Assembly: GCA_031367405.1 (NCBI GenBank)
Contig: JANLPT010000075.1
Coordinates: 1 to 20,641 of the forward strand
DNA: 20,641 nucleotides
Origin: JALHNI01 sp031367405
GTDB lineage: Bacteria > Acidobacteriota > Terriglobia > Bryobacterales > Bryobacteraceae
Reading direction: 5' to 3'
Each line of letters starts with the position of its first letter. Position 1 is the first letter of the stretch. Below, piece by piece: positions 6,884 through 13,745 of the stretch. Position numbers and translations under genes: made by a program. The notes under the pieces are model-generated. The model ran no database searches and was not told where the DNA came from. It worked only from the letters and a program-made list of their open reading frames with translations.

Positions 6884-7123
6884 ATGGAGTGGCAATCAAG
6901 AATTTCGGCGAATCCGCAGATCTGCCATGGCAAAGCGTGCATCCGCGGCACTAGGATCATGGTCTCGGTCGTCGTCGACAACATCGCCGCAGGCACACCG
7001 AGGCGGGACATTTTGCAAAGCTACCCGACATTGACTGGCGCTGATATCGACGCGGCGCTATCCTACGCGGCGGAGTTGACCCGTGAAGGCACCATCGAAT
7101 TGCCGTTGGAAGCCAGCGTTTGA
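6884..7123 (+). CDS. DUF433 antitoxin (VapB45-like)
   Basis: This 79-aa protein matches the DUF433 family: RISANPQICHGKACIRGTRI, then VSVVVDNIAAGTPRRDIL and YPTLTGADIDAALSYAA, which together form the short beta hairpin and winged-helix-like fold of the family. DUF433 proteins are commonly found directly upstream of DUF5615 PIN-like toxins and are treated as their antitoxins, as in VapBC45. The toxin TTG overlaps this stop by 4 bp. The protein likely binds DNA and represses its own promoter, which has an unusual duplicated -10 box. Confidence 0.88.
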   Translation: MEWQSRISANPQICHGKACIRGTRIMVSVVVDNIAAGTPRRDILQSYPTLTGADIDAALSYAAELTREGTIELPLEASV

Positions 7124-7473
7124 AGTTCAAGATTGATGAGAACCTGCCTGCCGAATTCGCGTTGACGCTTCGAGATTCCGGCTACGACGCCGACACGGTC
7201 GCTGATGAGAAGATTTCCGGTGCCGACGATGCGACGGTTTTTGAACACAGTCAGGCCGAATCCCGAACCCTAATCACTCTCGATCTCGACTTTTCGAATC
7301 TCCAGCTTTACCCGTGCCGTTCTCATTCAGGCATCATCATTCTTCGCACGAGAGCTCAGGACAAAGGCACGCTCATGATCATCCTTCGCCGGCTAATTCT
7401 GGTCTTTAAAGAAAGGTTGCCGCAGCAGCAACTTTGGATCGTCGAGAACGACCGGATTCGAGTTCGAGAGTAG
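7120..7473 (+). CDS. DUF5615 PIN-like toxin (VapC45-like)
   Basis: This 117-aa protein shows the DUF5615 Mut7-C/PIN-like signature: KFKIDENLP at the N-terminus (Asp6, Glu7, Asn8), TLITLDLDFSN in the middle (Asp54, Asp56), then HSGIIILRTR. Acidic residues at these places form the presumed metal site of PIN-like RNases, so it is likely an endoribonuclease toxin; the target is unknown. The start is TTG 7120, overlapping the DUF433 stop as TTGA. The stop lies only 3 bp from the end of the convergent ZIP gene. No frameshift is seen. Confidence 0.85.
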   Translation: MKFKIDENLPAEFALTLRDSGYDADTVADEKISGADDATVFEHSQAESRTLITLDLDFSNLQLYPCRSHSGIIILRTRAQDKGTLMIILRRLILVFKERLPQQQLWIVENDRIRVRE

Positions 7474-7476
7474 CAG

Positions 7477-8151
7477 TTATCGCGCGAACAGCCGTAGACC
7501 TTGCCCAATCAAGGCCGCGCCGAGAGCGCCCGCAAAGGCCGGGCCGAAGACCGGGGCCGCGCGGTGGACGGCGTGGTAACCCAGGAAGAGGAAACCGCCT
7601 CCCGTCAGCGCGAGCAAGCCCTGGACGAGTGAGGGGGCGAGGAACGGGCTGGCGCTGCCTGCGGCGACGATCCCCAGCCAAGTGACTAGCTGAAAGCCGC
7701 CACTGGCTAGCATCGCCTGCGTCTCGCTCTTCAAAGCGGACCTCAGCATCACACCCAGCGCCAGCCCTTCCGGAATCTTGTGCAAAATAATCCCGGCGAT
7801 CACGCCGGCTGTCATCTGCCGCTGGCCTCCCATCAGCGAGGCTTGAATCAGCCAGCCGTCCAGGAAGCAATGCGCGGCCGCAGCAAGCAACAGGACGGTG
7901 GAAACCGCGTGCGAGCAGGAGGCGCAGACCGGCTGCACGTAACGATCGATCAGGAAGAGCAGGGCGAAGCCGCTGGTGAGCCAAGCCACAGCGGCGGGCC
8001 AACTGGAACCCGAAGCCACGTCGGGCAGAATCCAAAAGGTGGCAATGCCGATCAGCAGTCCGCCGTTTAAAGAGGCCAGACGGCGCGCGATCGCCGGAAG
8101 GCTTCCGAGCCAAACGCCTAAAAATGTGAAGATCAACGCGGACCACAGCAC
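7477..8151 (-). CDS. ZIP family metal transporter
   Basis: This 224-aa integral membrane protein has about seven to eight hydrophobic helices. The two metal-binding helices of ZIP permeases are visible: HCFLDGWLIQ (HxxxDG) in the middle and HKIPEGLALGV soon after. It probably imports Zn2+ or another divalent cation across the inner membrane. A Cys pair (CASC) and a His lie in the loop before the first motif. The start is GTG 8151, placed 7 nt after TAGACT on the minus strand (8159-8164); there is no Shine-Dalgarno. A second, degraded copy of its 3' end lies about 690 bp further along, beyond the DUF433/DUF5615 pair. Confidence 0.87.
   Translation of the reverse strand: MLWSALIFTFLGVWLGSLPAIARRLASLNGGLLIGIATFWILPDVASGSSWPAAVAWLTSGFALLFLIDRYVQPVCASCSHAVSTVLLLAAAAHCFLDGWLIQASLMGGQRQMTAGVIAGIILHKIPEGLALGVMLRSALKSETQAMLASGGFQLVTWLGIVAAGSASPFLAPSLVQGLLALTGGGFLFLGYHAVHRAAPVFGPAFAGALGAALIGQGLRLFAR
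7484..7513 (+). repeat. Direct repeat copy 2 (inside the ZIP gene 3' end)
   Basis: This is identical over 30 bp to 6791-6820 and in the same orientation. This copy is intact coding sequence for the ZIP C-terminus. Together the copies frame a unit of about 693 bp holding the DUF433/DUF5615 toxin-antitoxin pair. Confidence 0.85.
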
Positions 8152-8158
8152 AGCCTAC

Positions 8159-8164
8159 AGTCTA
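8159..8164 (-). promoter_or_regulatory. -10 box TAGACT for the ZIP transporter
   Basis: TAGACT on the minus strand ends 7 nt before GTG 8151. The predicted transcript is leaderless or nearly so. Confidence 0.42.
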
Positions 8165-8197
8165 GCGCATTTGATAATGCTATATCTATACCGCAAA

Positions 8198-8232
8198 GGC
8201 AAATGGTTGAAAAGAGCCAGCAACTCTTTGCC
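8198..8232 (+). promoter_or_regulatory. Stem-loop in the leader of the YxWxxGxW gene
   Basis: GGCAAA (8198-8203) pairs with TTTGCC (8227-8232), and inside it GTTG (8206-8209) pairs with CAAC (8221-8224), separated by symmetric 2-nt bulges. An alternative, mutually exclusive hairpin pairs AAAGAG (8211-8216) with CTCTTT (8224-8229). It ends about 21 nt before the Shine-Dalgarno of the 8268 gene. There is no T-tract, so it is not an obvious terminator. Confidence 0.35.
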
Positions 8233-8267
8233 GCCACATGCGTTTGTAAAGGCAGGAGGGATCGAAT

Positions 8268-8585
8268 ATGATCCGCAAAGCTTGGTTGATTCCCGTTTTC
8301 CTATTAGGCCTCGCGCTGGTGCCCGCGGCGAGCGCCGAAGTCGCCTTCGGCTTTACGATGGGCCGCGTTCCTCCGCTGCCCCGCGGTTACGTCCATGGTG
8401 CGGTGGGGCGCGCTCCGGGGCCCGGCTACGGCTGGCAGAATGGCTTTTGGGACGTCCGGGGCCGCAGCTACGTCTGGGTCCCCGGCCAGTGGGTGCGCGC
8501 GCCACGGGCGAACGCCTATTGGGTGGCACCGTCGTGGCAGCGGCATCGCAATAGCTATGCCTGGCGGCCCGGGTACTGGCGCTAA
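8268..8585 (+). CDS. Secreted YxWxxGxW repeat protein
   Basis: This 105-aa protein begins with a clear signal peptide (MIRKAWLIPVFLLGLALVPA, cleavage near ASA at about residue 23). The mature part is rich in Trp, Tyr, Gly and Arg, with repeats of the form YxWxxGxW (YGWQNGFW, YVWVPGQW, YAWRPGYW), known from small exported proteins of Proteobacteria and Acidobacteria whose function is not established. It is likely periplasmic or outer-membrane associated. The start is well supported by AGGAGG 8 nt before ATG 8268, unlike most neighbours. Its stop overlaps the convergent DUF1990 stop (CTAA). Confidence 0.85.
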   Translation: MIRKAWLIPVFLLGLALVPAASAEVAFGFTMGRVPPLPRGYVHGAVGRAPGPGYGWQNGFWDVRGRSYVWVPGQWVRAPRANAYWVAPSWQRHRNSYAWRPGYWR

Positions 8586-9139
8586 CAAAGGCTCTGCATG
8601 ATGCTCGCCGCTTCGCGCCCGAAACGGCGTTGCAGGTGGCGGGCGTAAGGCAAACCGATCCAGCTGGCGAGATGCGCGGGGCGGGAGTAGGAACGGACCC
8701 GGAAACGCACCTCGCCGTTGGGAAGCCACTCCACCTCGAAGCGCTCCTCACCGGCTTCGTCGTGCCCTTTCAGGGTGCGGATGGTGAAGCTCGCGTGACG
8801 GGCTTGCTGTTCCACCGCAATGATGCGACTGGGCTGCAACGACCAGAATCCGAGGTGCGAAATTCTGGCGACGACAACCTGCCCGGCCCCTGGTTCCGCC
8901 GATTGCGAGAGAAACTCGCACCAATCCAACTGGGTGATGCGCCACCGCCGGAGCCACGCGGAGGCCGATCGCCAGCAGGCCTCCCCCTTCCCGAGCCGCA
9001 CTTCGGTATGGTTGCGCAGAAAACCGGCCGGTGGCTGATCAATGGTGGACATGCCCGCATCGTAGTTAAAAGCTGCTTCTTGAGCGGCTTCGAACGTGCT
9101 GGTAATTAAGGCTGCGGTCGGCTTACTGAAAAGCAGCAT
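8582..9139 (-). CDS. DUF1990 family protein
   Basis: This 185-aa protein matches DUF1990: MLLFSKPTAALI start, PPAGFLRNHTEVRLGKGEA, AWLRRWRITQLDW, ISHLGFWSLQPSRII, TLKGHDEAGEERFEVEW and the C-terminal LARHLQRRFG-type end (YARHLQRRFGREA). The biochemical role of the family is unknown; a START/SRPBCC-like lipid-binding fold has been suggested from its pattern of strands. ATG 9139 is chosen because GGGAG lies 6 nt before it and homologs start with MLL-S-KP. It converges on the YxWxxGxW gene with overlapping stops. Confidence 0.85.
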   Translation of the reverse strand: MLLFSKPTAALITSTFEAAQEAAFNYDAGMSTIDQPPAGFLRNHTEVRLGKGEACWRSASAWLRRWRITQLDWCEFLSQSAEPGAGQVVVARISHLGFWSLQPSRIIAVEQQARHASFTIRTLKGHDEAGEERFEVEWLPNGEVRFRVRSYSRPAHLASWIGLPYARHLQRRFGREAASIMQSLC

Positions 9140-9227
9140 GAGGCTCTCCCAGTGGTGCGGCAAGGCCAAAATCGCGGCCGGTGGTTTGGATGAGGAAAAC
9201 TTCGATTCGTGCTGCGCTGGGCGGCAT
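9123..9227 (-). CDS. Possible 34-aa small ORF overlapping the DUF1990 start
   Basis: ATG 9227 is preceded by AGGAAG 4 nt away and, further up, by an extended -10-like TGATAACTT (about 9238-9246, minus). The frame encodes a 34-residue peptide containing RIEVFLIQTTGRDFG and ends with TAA at 9123, 17 bp inside the DUF1990 gene, so it could couple translation to DUF1990. I recognise no family. It may be a leader peptide or chance. Confidence 0.3.
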   Translation of the reverse strand: MPPSAARIEVFLIQTTGRDFGLAAPLGEPHAAFQ

Positions 9228-9303
9228 TTGTCTTCCTAAGTTATCACGGTACGGGTGGGGGCGGTGGACGGAACGAACCGGGGAGTACTTGATTCTATGA
9301 GAC

Positions 9304-9321
9304 TTGGCGTTATAACGCCAA
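9304..9321. repeat. Perfect 18-bp palindrome
   Basis: TTGGCGTTATAACGCCAA equals its own reverse complement. It lies in the 9228-9372 gap, immediately beyond the htrA terminator. It could be a dimeric regulator site or a second hairpin (TTGGCG stem) backing up termination. The rest of the gap shows nothing recognisable. Confidence 0.5.
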
Positions 9322-9351
9322 AAGCCCCCCACCGTTACCGGCAGAGGGCTT
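9320..9351 (-). terminator. Rho-independent terminator after htrA
   Basis: On the minus strand AAGCCC (9346-9351) pairs with GGGCTT (9322-9327), with an inner CCGG-type stem closing the loop, followed by TTTTGG. It sits about 22 bp past the htrA stop. The T-run is short (four), so efficiency may be moderate. Confidence 0.6.
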
Positions 9352-9372
9352 CTGATGGAGGAGCGACTCTAC

Positions 9373-10995
9373 TTATTCGGTGGCCGGTAGGGAACCGGAA
9401 AGGTAGATCCCTTGCCAGTCGCGACCGCGGGGACCTTGCAAATTGCGCAAGACGCGGAAAGCGACAGCGTCACCAGTCTTGAGCGAACTCTGTACTCGCC
9501 GGACATCGTCGATCGAATAGACCGGGGTGCGGTTGATGGAAACGATGACATCGCTCACCTGCATCCCAATCTGCTCGGCAAAGCTTTCGCCTTCCACTTT
9601 GGAGACGCGGACGCCGCGCTTGTCGTCGAGCTTCATCTCGGAGCGATCAGCGGCAGGAATGGCCACGATGCCGACGCCGAACTTAGCGGTCGGTGTGGAC
9701 ACGGCCACCGGTTCTTCGGGCAGGTCACGATCGGCGGGAACGCGAGGATCGTTGCGGTAGACCTTGAGCCGGTCCTCAATGACGACGTTGAAGGCAACCT
9801 TTTTGCCGTCGCCCTTTGAATCCATGCGTTCGCCTTCCACCTTGACGGCGGTGCCGACGGGGGCTTCGGCGACGCGCGCCATCAGGTCATCGCCGTCTTT
9901 GAACGGTTTGCCGTTCATCGACAGCAGGATGTCTTCCTTGTGGATACCGGCTTTCTCCGCCGGGCCACCGGGTTGCACGAAGTCGACGATCACGCCGCCC
10001 GGAAGGCCGAGTGCTTTGAACGTTTCCGCCTTGGTTTGCTTAGCAAAGCTGACGCCTACCGAGCCACGCACCACGCGGCCATTCTCAATGATCTGGTTAT
10101 AGACCTTGGCGGCCATATTCACCGGCAGGGCAAAGCCGATGCCATTGTAAGTGCCGGTTTCGGTGGCGATCATGGTATTGATTCCGATCACTTCGCCGTT
10201 GCGGTTCAGCAGCGGTCCACCGGAGTTGCCGGGGTTGATGGCGGCGTCGGTTTGGATGAAGCGCTGGAACATTTGGGCACCATTGATGTCGCGCCCTTTC
10301 GCACTGACAATGCCGACGGTGACCGAGGTTTCAAGTCCAAACGGCGCGCCGATCGCCACGGCCCAATCGCCTACTTGCACGCCGTCGGAATTGGCAATGC
10401 GGATGGGCTCCAGCGGGTGGCCGGCGGAGATCTTAAGAATGGCGATGTCGGTCTCTTTGTCGGTGCCGATCACGCGGGCTTTGTACTCGGTTTCCTGGTT
10501 GGGGAACTTGACGTAAATATGGTCAGCTTTGCTGACGACGTGATCATTGGTCATGATGTAGCCGGCGCGATCGATGACAAAGCCGGAGCCGGAGGCTTGG
10601 CGTTTGGAGGGCGGCTGCATGGCACCGCCGCCGGGCGCACCTTCACCGCGCTGGCCGAAGAAGCGGCGGAGCATGTCCATCTGATCCTCATCGCCCTCTT
10701 CGGCGTCCGGAGCGGGAGCATTGCGCGGCATCCGGCGCGAGGCGGTGACGGCCTTAGGCGTATAGTCGGTGCGAATGTAGACGACCGAAGGCTCGACGCG
10801 CTTGGCCAGTTCGGTAAACTCATTGGCCACTTTAGTCGCGGGAGGGATCACCAGCGGCGTGGCATCGGGTGCGGCCTGGCTCTCTTTAGCCGCGACCGAA
10901 GTGCTAACCAGCGTGCCGATCAGAACGCAAATCGAAAGCGTAAAGACCAGGAGGCTGGTGGAAAAAATCTTCTGTTGCTTTAACTTCGCAAACAT
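9373..10995 (-). CDS. HtrA/DegP-family periplasmic serine protease with two PDZ domains
   Basis: This 540-aa protein has an N-terminal hydrophobic signal or anchor (about 11-34), a trypsin-like domain with His152 (TNDHVV), Asp183 (KETDIAIL) and Ser258 (GNSGGPL), then PDZ1 (about 320-410) and PDZ2 (about 440-530). The His loop carries an acidic, Gly-rich insertion (residues 85-130), as in the LA loop of DegP-type enzymes. It degrades or refolds damaged envelope proteins. ATG 10995 is preceded by GAGGAG 10 nt away; the upstream in-frame TTG at 11013 overlaps that Shine-Dalgarno and is rejected. It is transcribed alone: the promoter has a palindrome and a terminator follows the gene. Confidence 0.93.
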   Translation of the reverse strand: MFAKLKQQKIFSTSLLVFTLSICVLIGTLVSTSVAAKESQAAPDATPLVIPPATKVANEFTELAKRVEPSVVYIRTDYTPKAVTASRRMPRNAPAPDAEEGDEDQMDMLRRFFGQRGEGAPGGGAMQPPSKRQASGSGFVIDRAGYIMTNDHVVSKADHIYVKFPNQETEYKARVIGTDKETDIAILKISAGHPLEPIRIANSDGVQVGDWAVAIGAPFGLETSVTVGIVSAKGRDINGAQMFQRFIQTDAAINPGNSGGPLLNRNGEVIGINTMIATETGTYNGIGFALPVNMAAKVYNQIIENGRVVRGSVGVSFAKQTKAETFKALGLPGGVIVDFVQPGGPAEKAGIHKEDILLSMNGKPFKDGDDLMARVAEAPVGTAVKVEGERMDSKGDGKKVAFNVVIEDRLKVYRNDPRVPADRDLPEEPVAVSTPTAKFGVGIVAIPAADRSEMKLDDKRGVRVSKVEGESFAEQIGMQVSDVIVSINRTPVYSIDDVRRVQSSLKTGDAVAFRVLRNLQGPRGRDWQGIYLSGSLPATE

Positions 10996-11013
10996 TTCGT
11001 GCAAACTCCTCAA

Positions 11014-11031
11014 AATCTAGTGAATTCACTA
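11014..11031 (-). promoter_or_regulatory. htrA promoter with an overlapping 14-bp palindrome
   Basis: On the minus strand TAGATT (11014-11019) is a likely -10 box, giving a leader of about 10-20 nt with GAGGAG. The perfect palindrome TAGTGAATTCACTA (11018-11031) overlaps its upstream edge, a good position for a repressor or activator dimer. No clear -35 is seen. Confidence 0.45.
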
Positions 11032-11045
11032 ACGGCGAACCTGAA

Positions 11046-11939
11046 CTAACTACGGGCTCGCTTCCATGGATGTTCCAAGAGGCGTGCCGGTTTCATTTCC
11101 ACAATTAAGATACCGGCCAGGATCAAGGCCGCCCCCGCGCCAGCCCGCGGTGTAATCTTTTCACCGGCCCAGGCCCAGGCGAAAAGACAGGCAAATACGG
11201 GTTCCAGCGCGAACAGCAGCGCCGCCCGGGTGGCCGGAACCGATTGTTGGGCCCAGCTTTGAAGCCCGATGGCAATCGCCGTCGCGAAAACCCCCGTCAA
11301 TAGTATGGCGAAAATCACGCGCGAAGACCATACGATGGTGGGCCTTTCGATAATCCAGCAACTCCCGGCCAGAAACAAGGCACAAACCGAGATCTGGAGT
11401 AAGGTAGACAACTGAGAGTCGCCGGACCGCGCGGCTTGGCCCAACACCATGATTTGGACGGCGAACACCACCGCGCAGGCGATGGTGAGCGCGTCGCCCA
11501 AACTGGGAGCTTGCCATTGGTCTTTGTTAAGCGTCATCAGGGCCATACCGAGGGTGGCGAAGGCGATCCCCACCCACTCTTGAGGGCGGGGACCTACTCG
11601 ATTGACGAGCGAACTGAGCAAAGGTACCAGGACAATGTAGAGTCCGGTGAGGAAAGCGGATTTGGAAATGGTGGTGAGCCGCAAGCCCGCAGTCTGGAGC
11701 GCCATACCGGCAGCCAGCAGCACGCCACCTAACACGCACCAGCGCACGTGCCGCCAGTTATAGCGGTACTGGGAGATCTTGGGCGCGAGTACCAGGGCCA
11801 GAACGACGGCACCAACGGAGAAACGCAGCGCCAGAAATAGCAACGTAGAGACCTGATCGAGCACGTCTTTGACGACGATGAACGAGATGCCCCAGATCAA
11901 GGTGGAGACGACAAGCGCCAGTTCTCCGCGGGACATCAT
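11046..11939 (-). CDS. EamA/DMT-superfamily transporter
   Basis: This 297-aa inner-membrane protein has ten hydrophobic helices in two EamA repeats. Typical features are the first helix ALVVSTLIWGISFIVVKD, the SKSAFLTGLYIVLVPLLSS segment at the end of repeat one and the ALLFALEPVFACLFAW segment of repeat two. DMT permeases export amino acids or other metabolites; the substrate cannot be read here. ATG 11939 forms an ATGA overlap with the M20 peptidase stop, so the two are coupled. A peptidase-plus-exporter pairing would fit peptide breakdown followed by efflux, but that is inference. The 24-codon upstream extension lies inside the peptidase gene and is rejected. Confidence 0.88.
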   Translation of the reverse strand: MMSRGELALVVSTLIWGISFIVVKDVLDQVSTLLFLALRFSVGAVVLALVLAPKISQYRYNWRHVRWCVLGGVLLAAGMALQTAGLRLTTISKSAFLTGLYIVLVPLLSSLVNRVGPRPQEWVGIAFATLGMALMTLNKDQWQAPSLGDALTIACAVVFAVQIMVLGQAARSGDSQLSTLLQISVCALFLAGSCWIIERPTIVWSSRVIFAILLTGVFATAIAIGLQSWAQQSVPATRAALLFALEPVFACLFAWAWAGEKITPRAGAGAALILAGILIVEMKPARLLEHPWKRARS

Positions 11940-13168
11940 GTGCGGATCAAAAGAGCCAGCGTCAGTAAGACGCGGCGCAGGGCAAGGTCGCGATTTTCGG
12001 GGTGATACCACTCGGTGGGAGTATGAGCGCCGCCGCCTTGTCCCCCCGCGCCGATGGAGACGGCGGGCAGACCGAGGGAGAGCGGAATGTTAGCGTCGGT
12101 GGAGGCGCAATCAGGCAGCGAGCGAATGCCGAGGTAATTGTCGACCGATTGAATCGCAGCCAGCAAGCCGGACTCTGCTGGAAGCGCGCCACCAGGACGG
12201 AAGCCGATTTCGCGAAGTTTGGCGGTGACCCGCGGCGGCTTACCGGGCAACGGCGGAATGCGGCCGTTCTCGATTTCGAGCGCGCCCTCGACACAATCAG
12301 TGAGAAGTTCGGCCAGTTCGTCGAGACGCTGGGTGCTTTCAGAGCGGAGATCGAGCTTGGCGCGCGCTTCGGTGGGGATGGAGTTAATGGAGGCACCGCC
12401 TTCGACGATGCCGAAATTGAAGCTGGCTTTGGGGTCGCCGGCGTTGAAGAGCGACGCAAAGCTGGCGATGACTTGCGAGAGGGCATGGATGGGATTGGCG
12501 ACGCCGAAGTCCGCCCAACTGTGGCCGCCCGGACCAGTGAATACGACCTCATACCGTCGCGAACCGAGTGCTTTGCTGGTGATGTGGGCGTGGCCGGGGC
12601 CATCGAGGACGATGAACGTCTCGAGTCTGGCGGCGAGCGACGACTGACGGCAGAGGTAGCGCATGCCGCTCAGATTGCCTTCGCCCTCTTCGCCGACGTT
12701 CGCGCAAAGCACGAGGCGGGCGGCACCTAAGTGGTCGATCGGCTCGTCGCGCAAGGCGCGCGCGAGGGCTAGAAGTCCGGTGAGCCCGGCCCCGTTGTCG
12801 GCGACGCCGGGGCCGTAGAATTTGCCGTCGGGGCCGATGCGGATATCGTCATTCTGGCGGGGGGCGAGCACGGTGTCGAGGTGGGCCGTGACGGCGATCA
12901 GGCTACCGCCGGGGTCGCCGTAAGGGAAGCAGATGACGTTGCCGGCGCGGTCGATTTTGGCGTCGGCCCCCATGCCCCGGAACTGCTCCAGCATCCAGGC
13001 GGCGCGCTTTTGTTCAAAGAAAGTGGGGGCGGGGATGCGGCAGAGCTCGAGGTGTTGGGCGTTGATCCAGGCCCGTTCGCGGGCGAAAAAGCGCAGGGAT
13101 TGCCGCAGTCCGTCGCTCGCGGCGAGGTCGGCGGTGAGGTCGGATGAAGCGCGGCGAAGGAGGCCCAC
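11936..13168 (-). CDS. M20 family metallopeptidase (PepT/CPG2/DapE-like)
   Basis: This 410-aa dizinc amidohydrolase or peptidase shows all M20 motifs: HLDTV (His96, Asp98), GVADNGAG (bridging Asp124), GEEGEGN (Glu160 catalytic base, Glu161), VLDGPG (Asp189) and the final metal His in GAHTPTEW. The lid or dimerisation domain runs about residues 200-310 (GPGGHSWADFGVANP is its start). It probably hydrolyses small peptides or N-acyl amino acids in the cytosol. GTG 13168 is chosen because TACACT (13175-13180, minus) ends 6 nt before it; GTG 13198 would add ten residues but lies upstream of that box. It is coupled to the EamA gene by an ATGA overlap and lies downstream of dciA on the same strand. 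Confidence 0.9.
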   Translation of the reverse strand: MGLLRRASSDLTADLAASDGLRQSLRFFARERAWINAQHLELCRIPAPTFFEQKRAAWMLEQFRGMGADAKIDRAGNVICFPYGDPGGSLIAVTAHLDTVLAPRQNDDIRIGPDGKFYGPGVADNGAGLTGLLALARALRDEPIDHLGAARLVLCANVGEEGEGNLSGMRYLCRQSSLAARLETFIVLDGPGHAHITSKALGSRRYEVVFTGPGGHSWADFGVANPIHALSQVIASFASLFNAGDPKASFNFGIVEGGASINSIPTEARAKLDLRSESTQRLDELAELLTDCVEGALEIENGRIPPLPGKPPRVTAKLREIGFRPGGALPAESGLLAAIQSVDNYLGIRSLPDCASTDANIPLSLGLPAVSIGAGGQGGGAHTPTEWYHPENRDLALRRVLLTLALLIRT

Positions 13169-13174
13169 CTCACT

Positions 13175-13180
13175 AGTGTA
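13175..13180 (-). promoter_or_regulatory. -10 box TACACT for the M20 peptidase operon
   Basis: TACACT on the minus strand ends 6 nt before GTG 13168. It decides between two possible GTG starts. Confidence 0.4.
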
Positions 13181-13236
13181 AGCGGTTAAACTGGCCACAT
13201 TCTATTGATGAATTCTTGAGGGAAGCACTGGGCGGC

Positions 13237-13638
13237 TTAGGCGGCGGTGTTGCGGCGGCGGCGGTCGGCGGTGTAGAGGCGGCGGAAGATGGGGTCGGCG
13301 ATGCGGTTGGCTTCATCAGCGGCATCGAAGAGGGGCAGGGGACGGTCTTTGCGGGGGCGCAGGCGGAGGGCGGCGACGCGGAACTCGAGGTCGGTGACGA
13401 CATTGGGGCCGATGAGGGCGGCGAGTTTGCGCAGAATGTCGGGCGTGATGGAAGTGAGTTGCTTGCGCCAGATGGCGTCTTCGACTTCGATAACCAGGCA
13501 GCGGCGGACGAGCCCGGCGTATTGAGAGTGGCCGGCGATGATCTTGCCGACGGCCAGGGGCCAGACTTCGCGGGCGAGGTCCGCCATGGGGAGGGAGTCG
13601 GATTTCAGCTTCGCCAGGAGGCGAGTTACTCGTTCCAT
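13237..13638 (-). CDS. DUF721/DciA-like protein (replicative helicase loader family)
   Basis: This 133-aa protein matches DUF721: MERVTRLLAKLKSDS followed by LAREVWPLAVGKIIAGHS, CLVIEVEDAIWRKQL, ILRKLAALIG and VTDLEFRVA. In bacteria without DnaC or DnaI, DciA loads the DnaB helicase, so this is likely a replication factor. The family call is firm; the function rests on family knowledge. ATG 13638 begins right at the domain; a TTG at 13704 would add 22 residues without a known motif. The C-terminus is basic (RRLYTADRRRR). The gene lies 69 bp upstream of the M20 start on the same strand, and read-through is possible. Confidence 0.78.
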   Translation of the reverse strand: MERVTRLLAKLKSDSLPMADLAREVWPLAVGKIIAGHSQYAGLVRRCLVIEVEDAIWRKQLTSITPDILRKLAALIGPNVVTDLEFRVAALRLRPRKDRPLPLFDAADEANRIADPIFRRLYTADRRRRNTAA

Positions 13639-13745
13639 GTCAACGCGCACAGGTCCGCTGGTGCCTGGGACGGAAGTACCAAGCCGGACATTTCTCTCTT
13701 TCAAGGGGGCCTTACCACCTTCCCTATTTGAGGGTATTCAGTGGC

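Noticed and set aside
5790..7513. Integrase, transposase or tRNA attachment site explaining the toxin-antitoxin island
   Set aside because: No recombinase frame, IS inverted repeats or tRNA gene was found; only the ZIP-derived direct repeats are present.
7406..8146. Minus-strand frame of 246 codons overlapping the ZIP gene
   Set aside because: Arg/Ala/Gly-rich composition without hydrophobic periodicity; the other frame encodes clear ZIP motifs.
9940..10983. Long plus-strand open frame (347 codons) opposite htrA
   Set aside because: Its product shows no recognisable domain and its codons mirror the strongly conserved HtrA frame; it is an effect of high GC.
9373..11013. TTG 11013 as the htrA start
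   Set aside because: The TTG is part of the TTGAGGAG ribosome site that serves ATG 10995.
11940..12011. 24-residue N-terminal extension of the EamA transporter
   Set aside because: It lies inside the M20 gene, and the ATGA overlap at 11936-11939 gives a natural start right before the first membrane helix.
12002..12730. Plus-strand frame of 242 codons opposite the M20 gene
   Set aside because: No motif or start signal; the opposite strand holds all M20 motifs.
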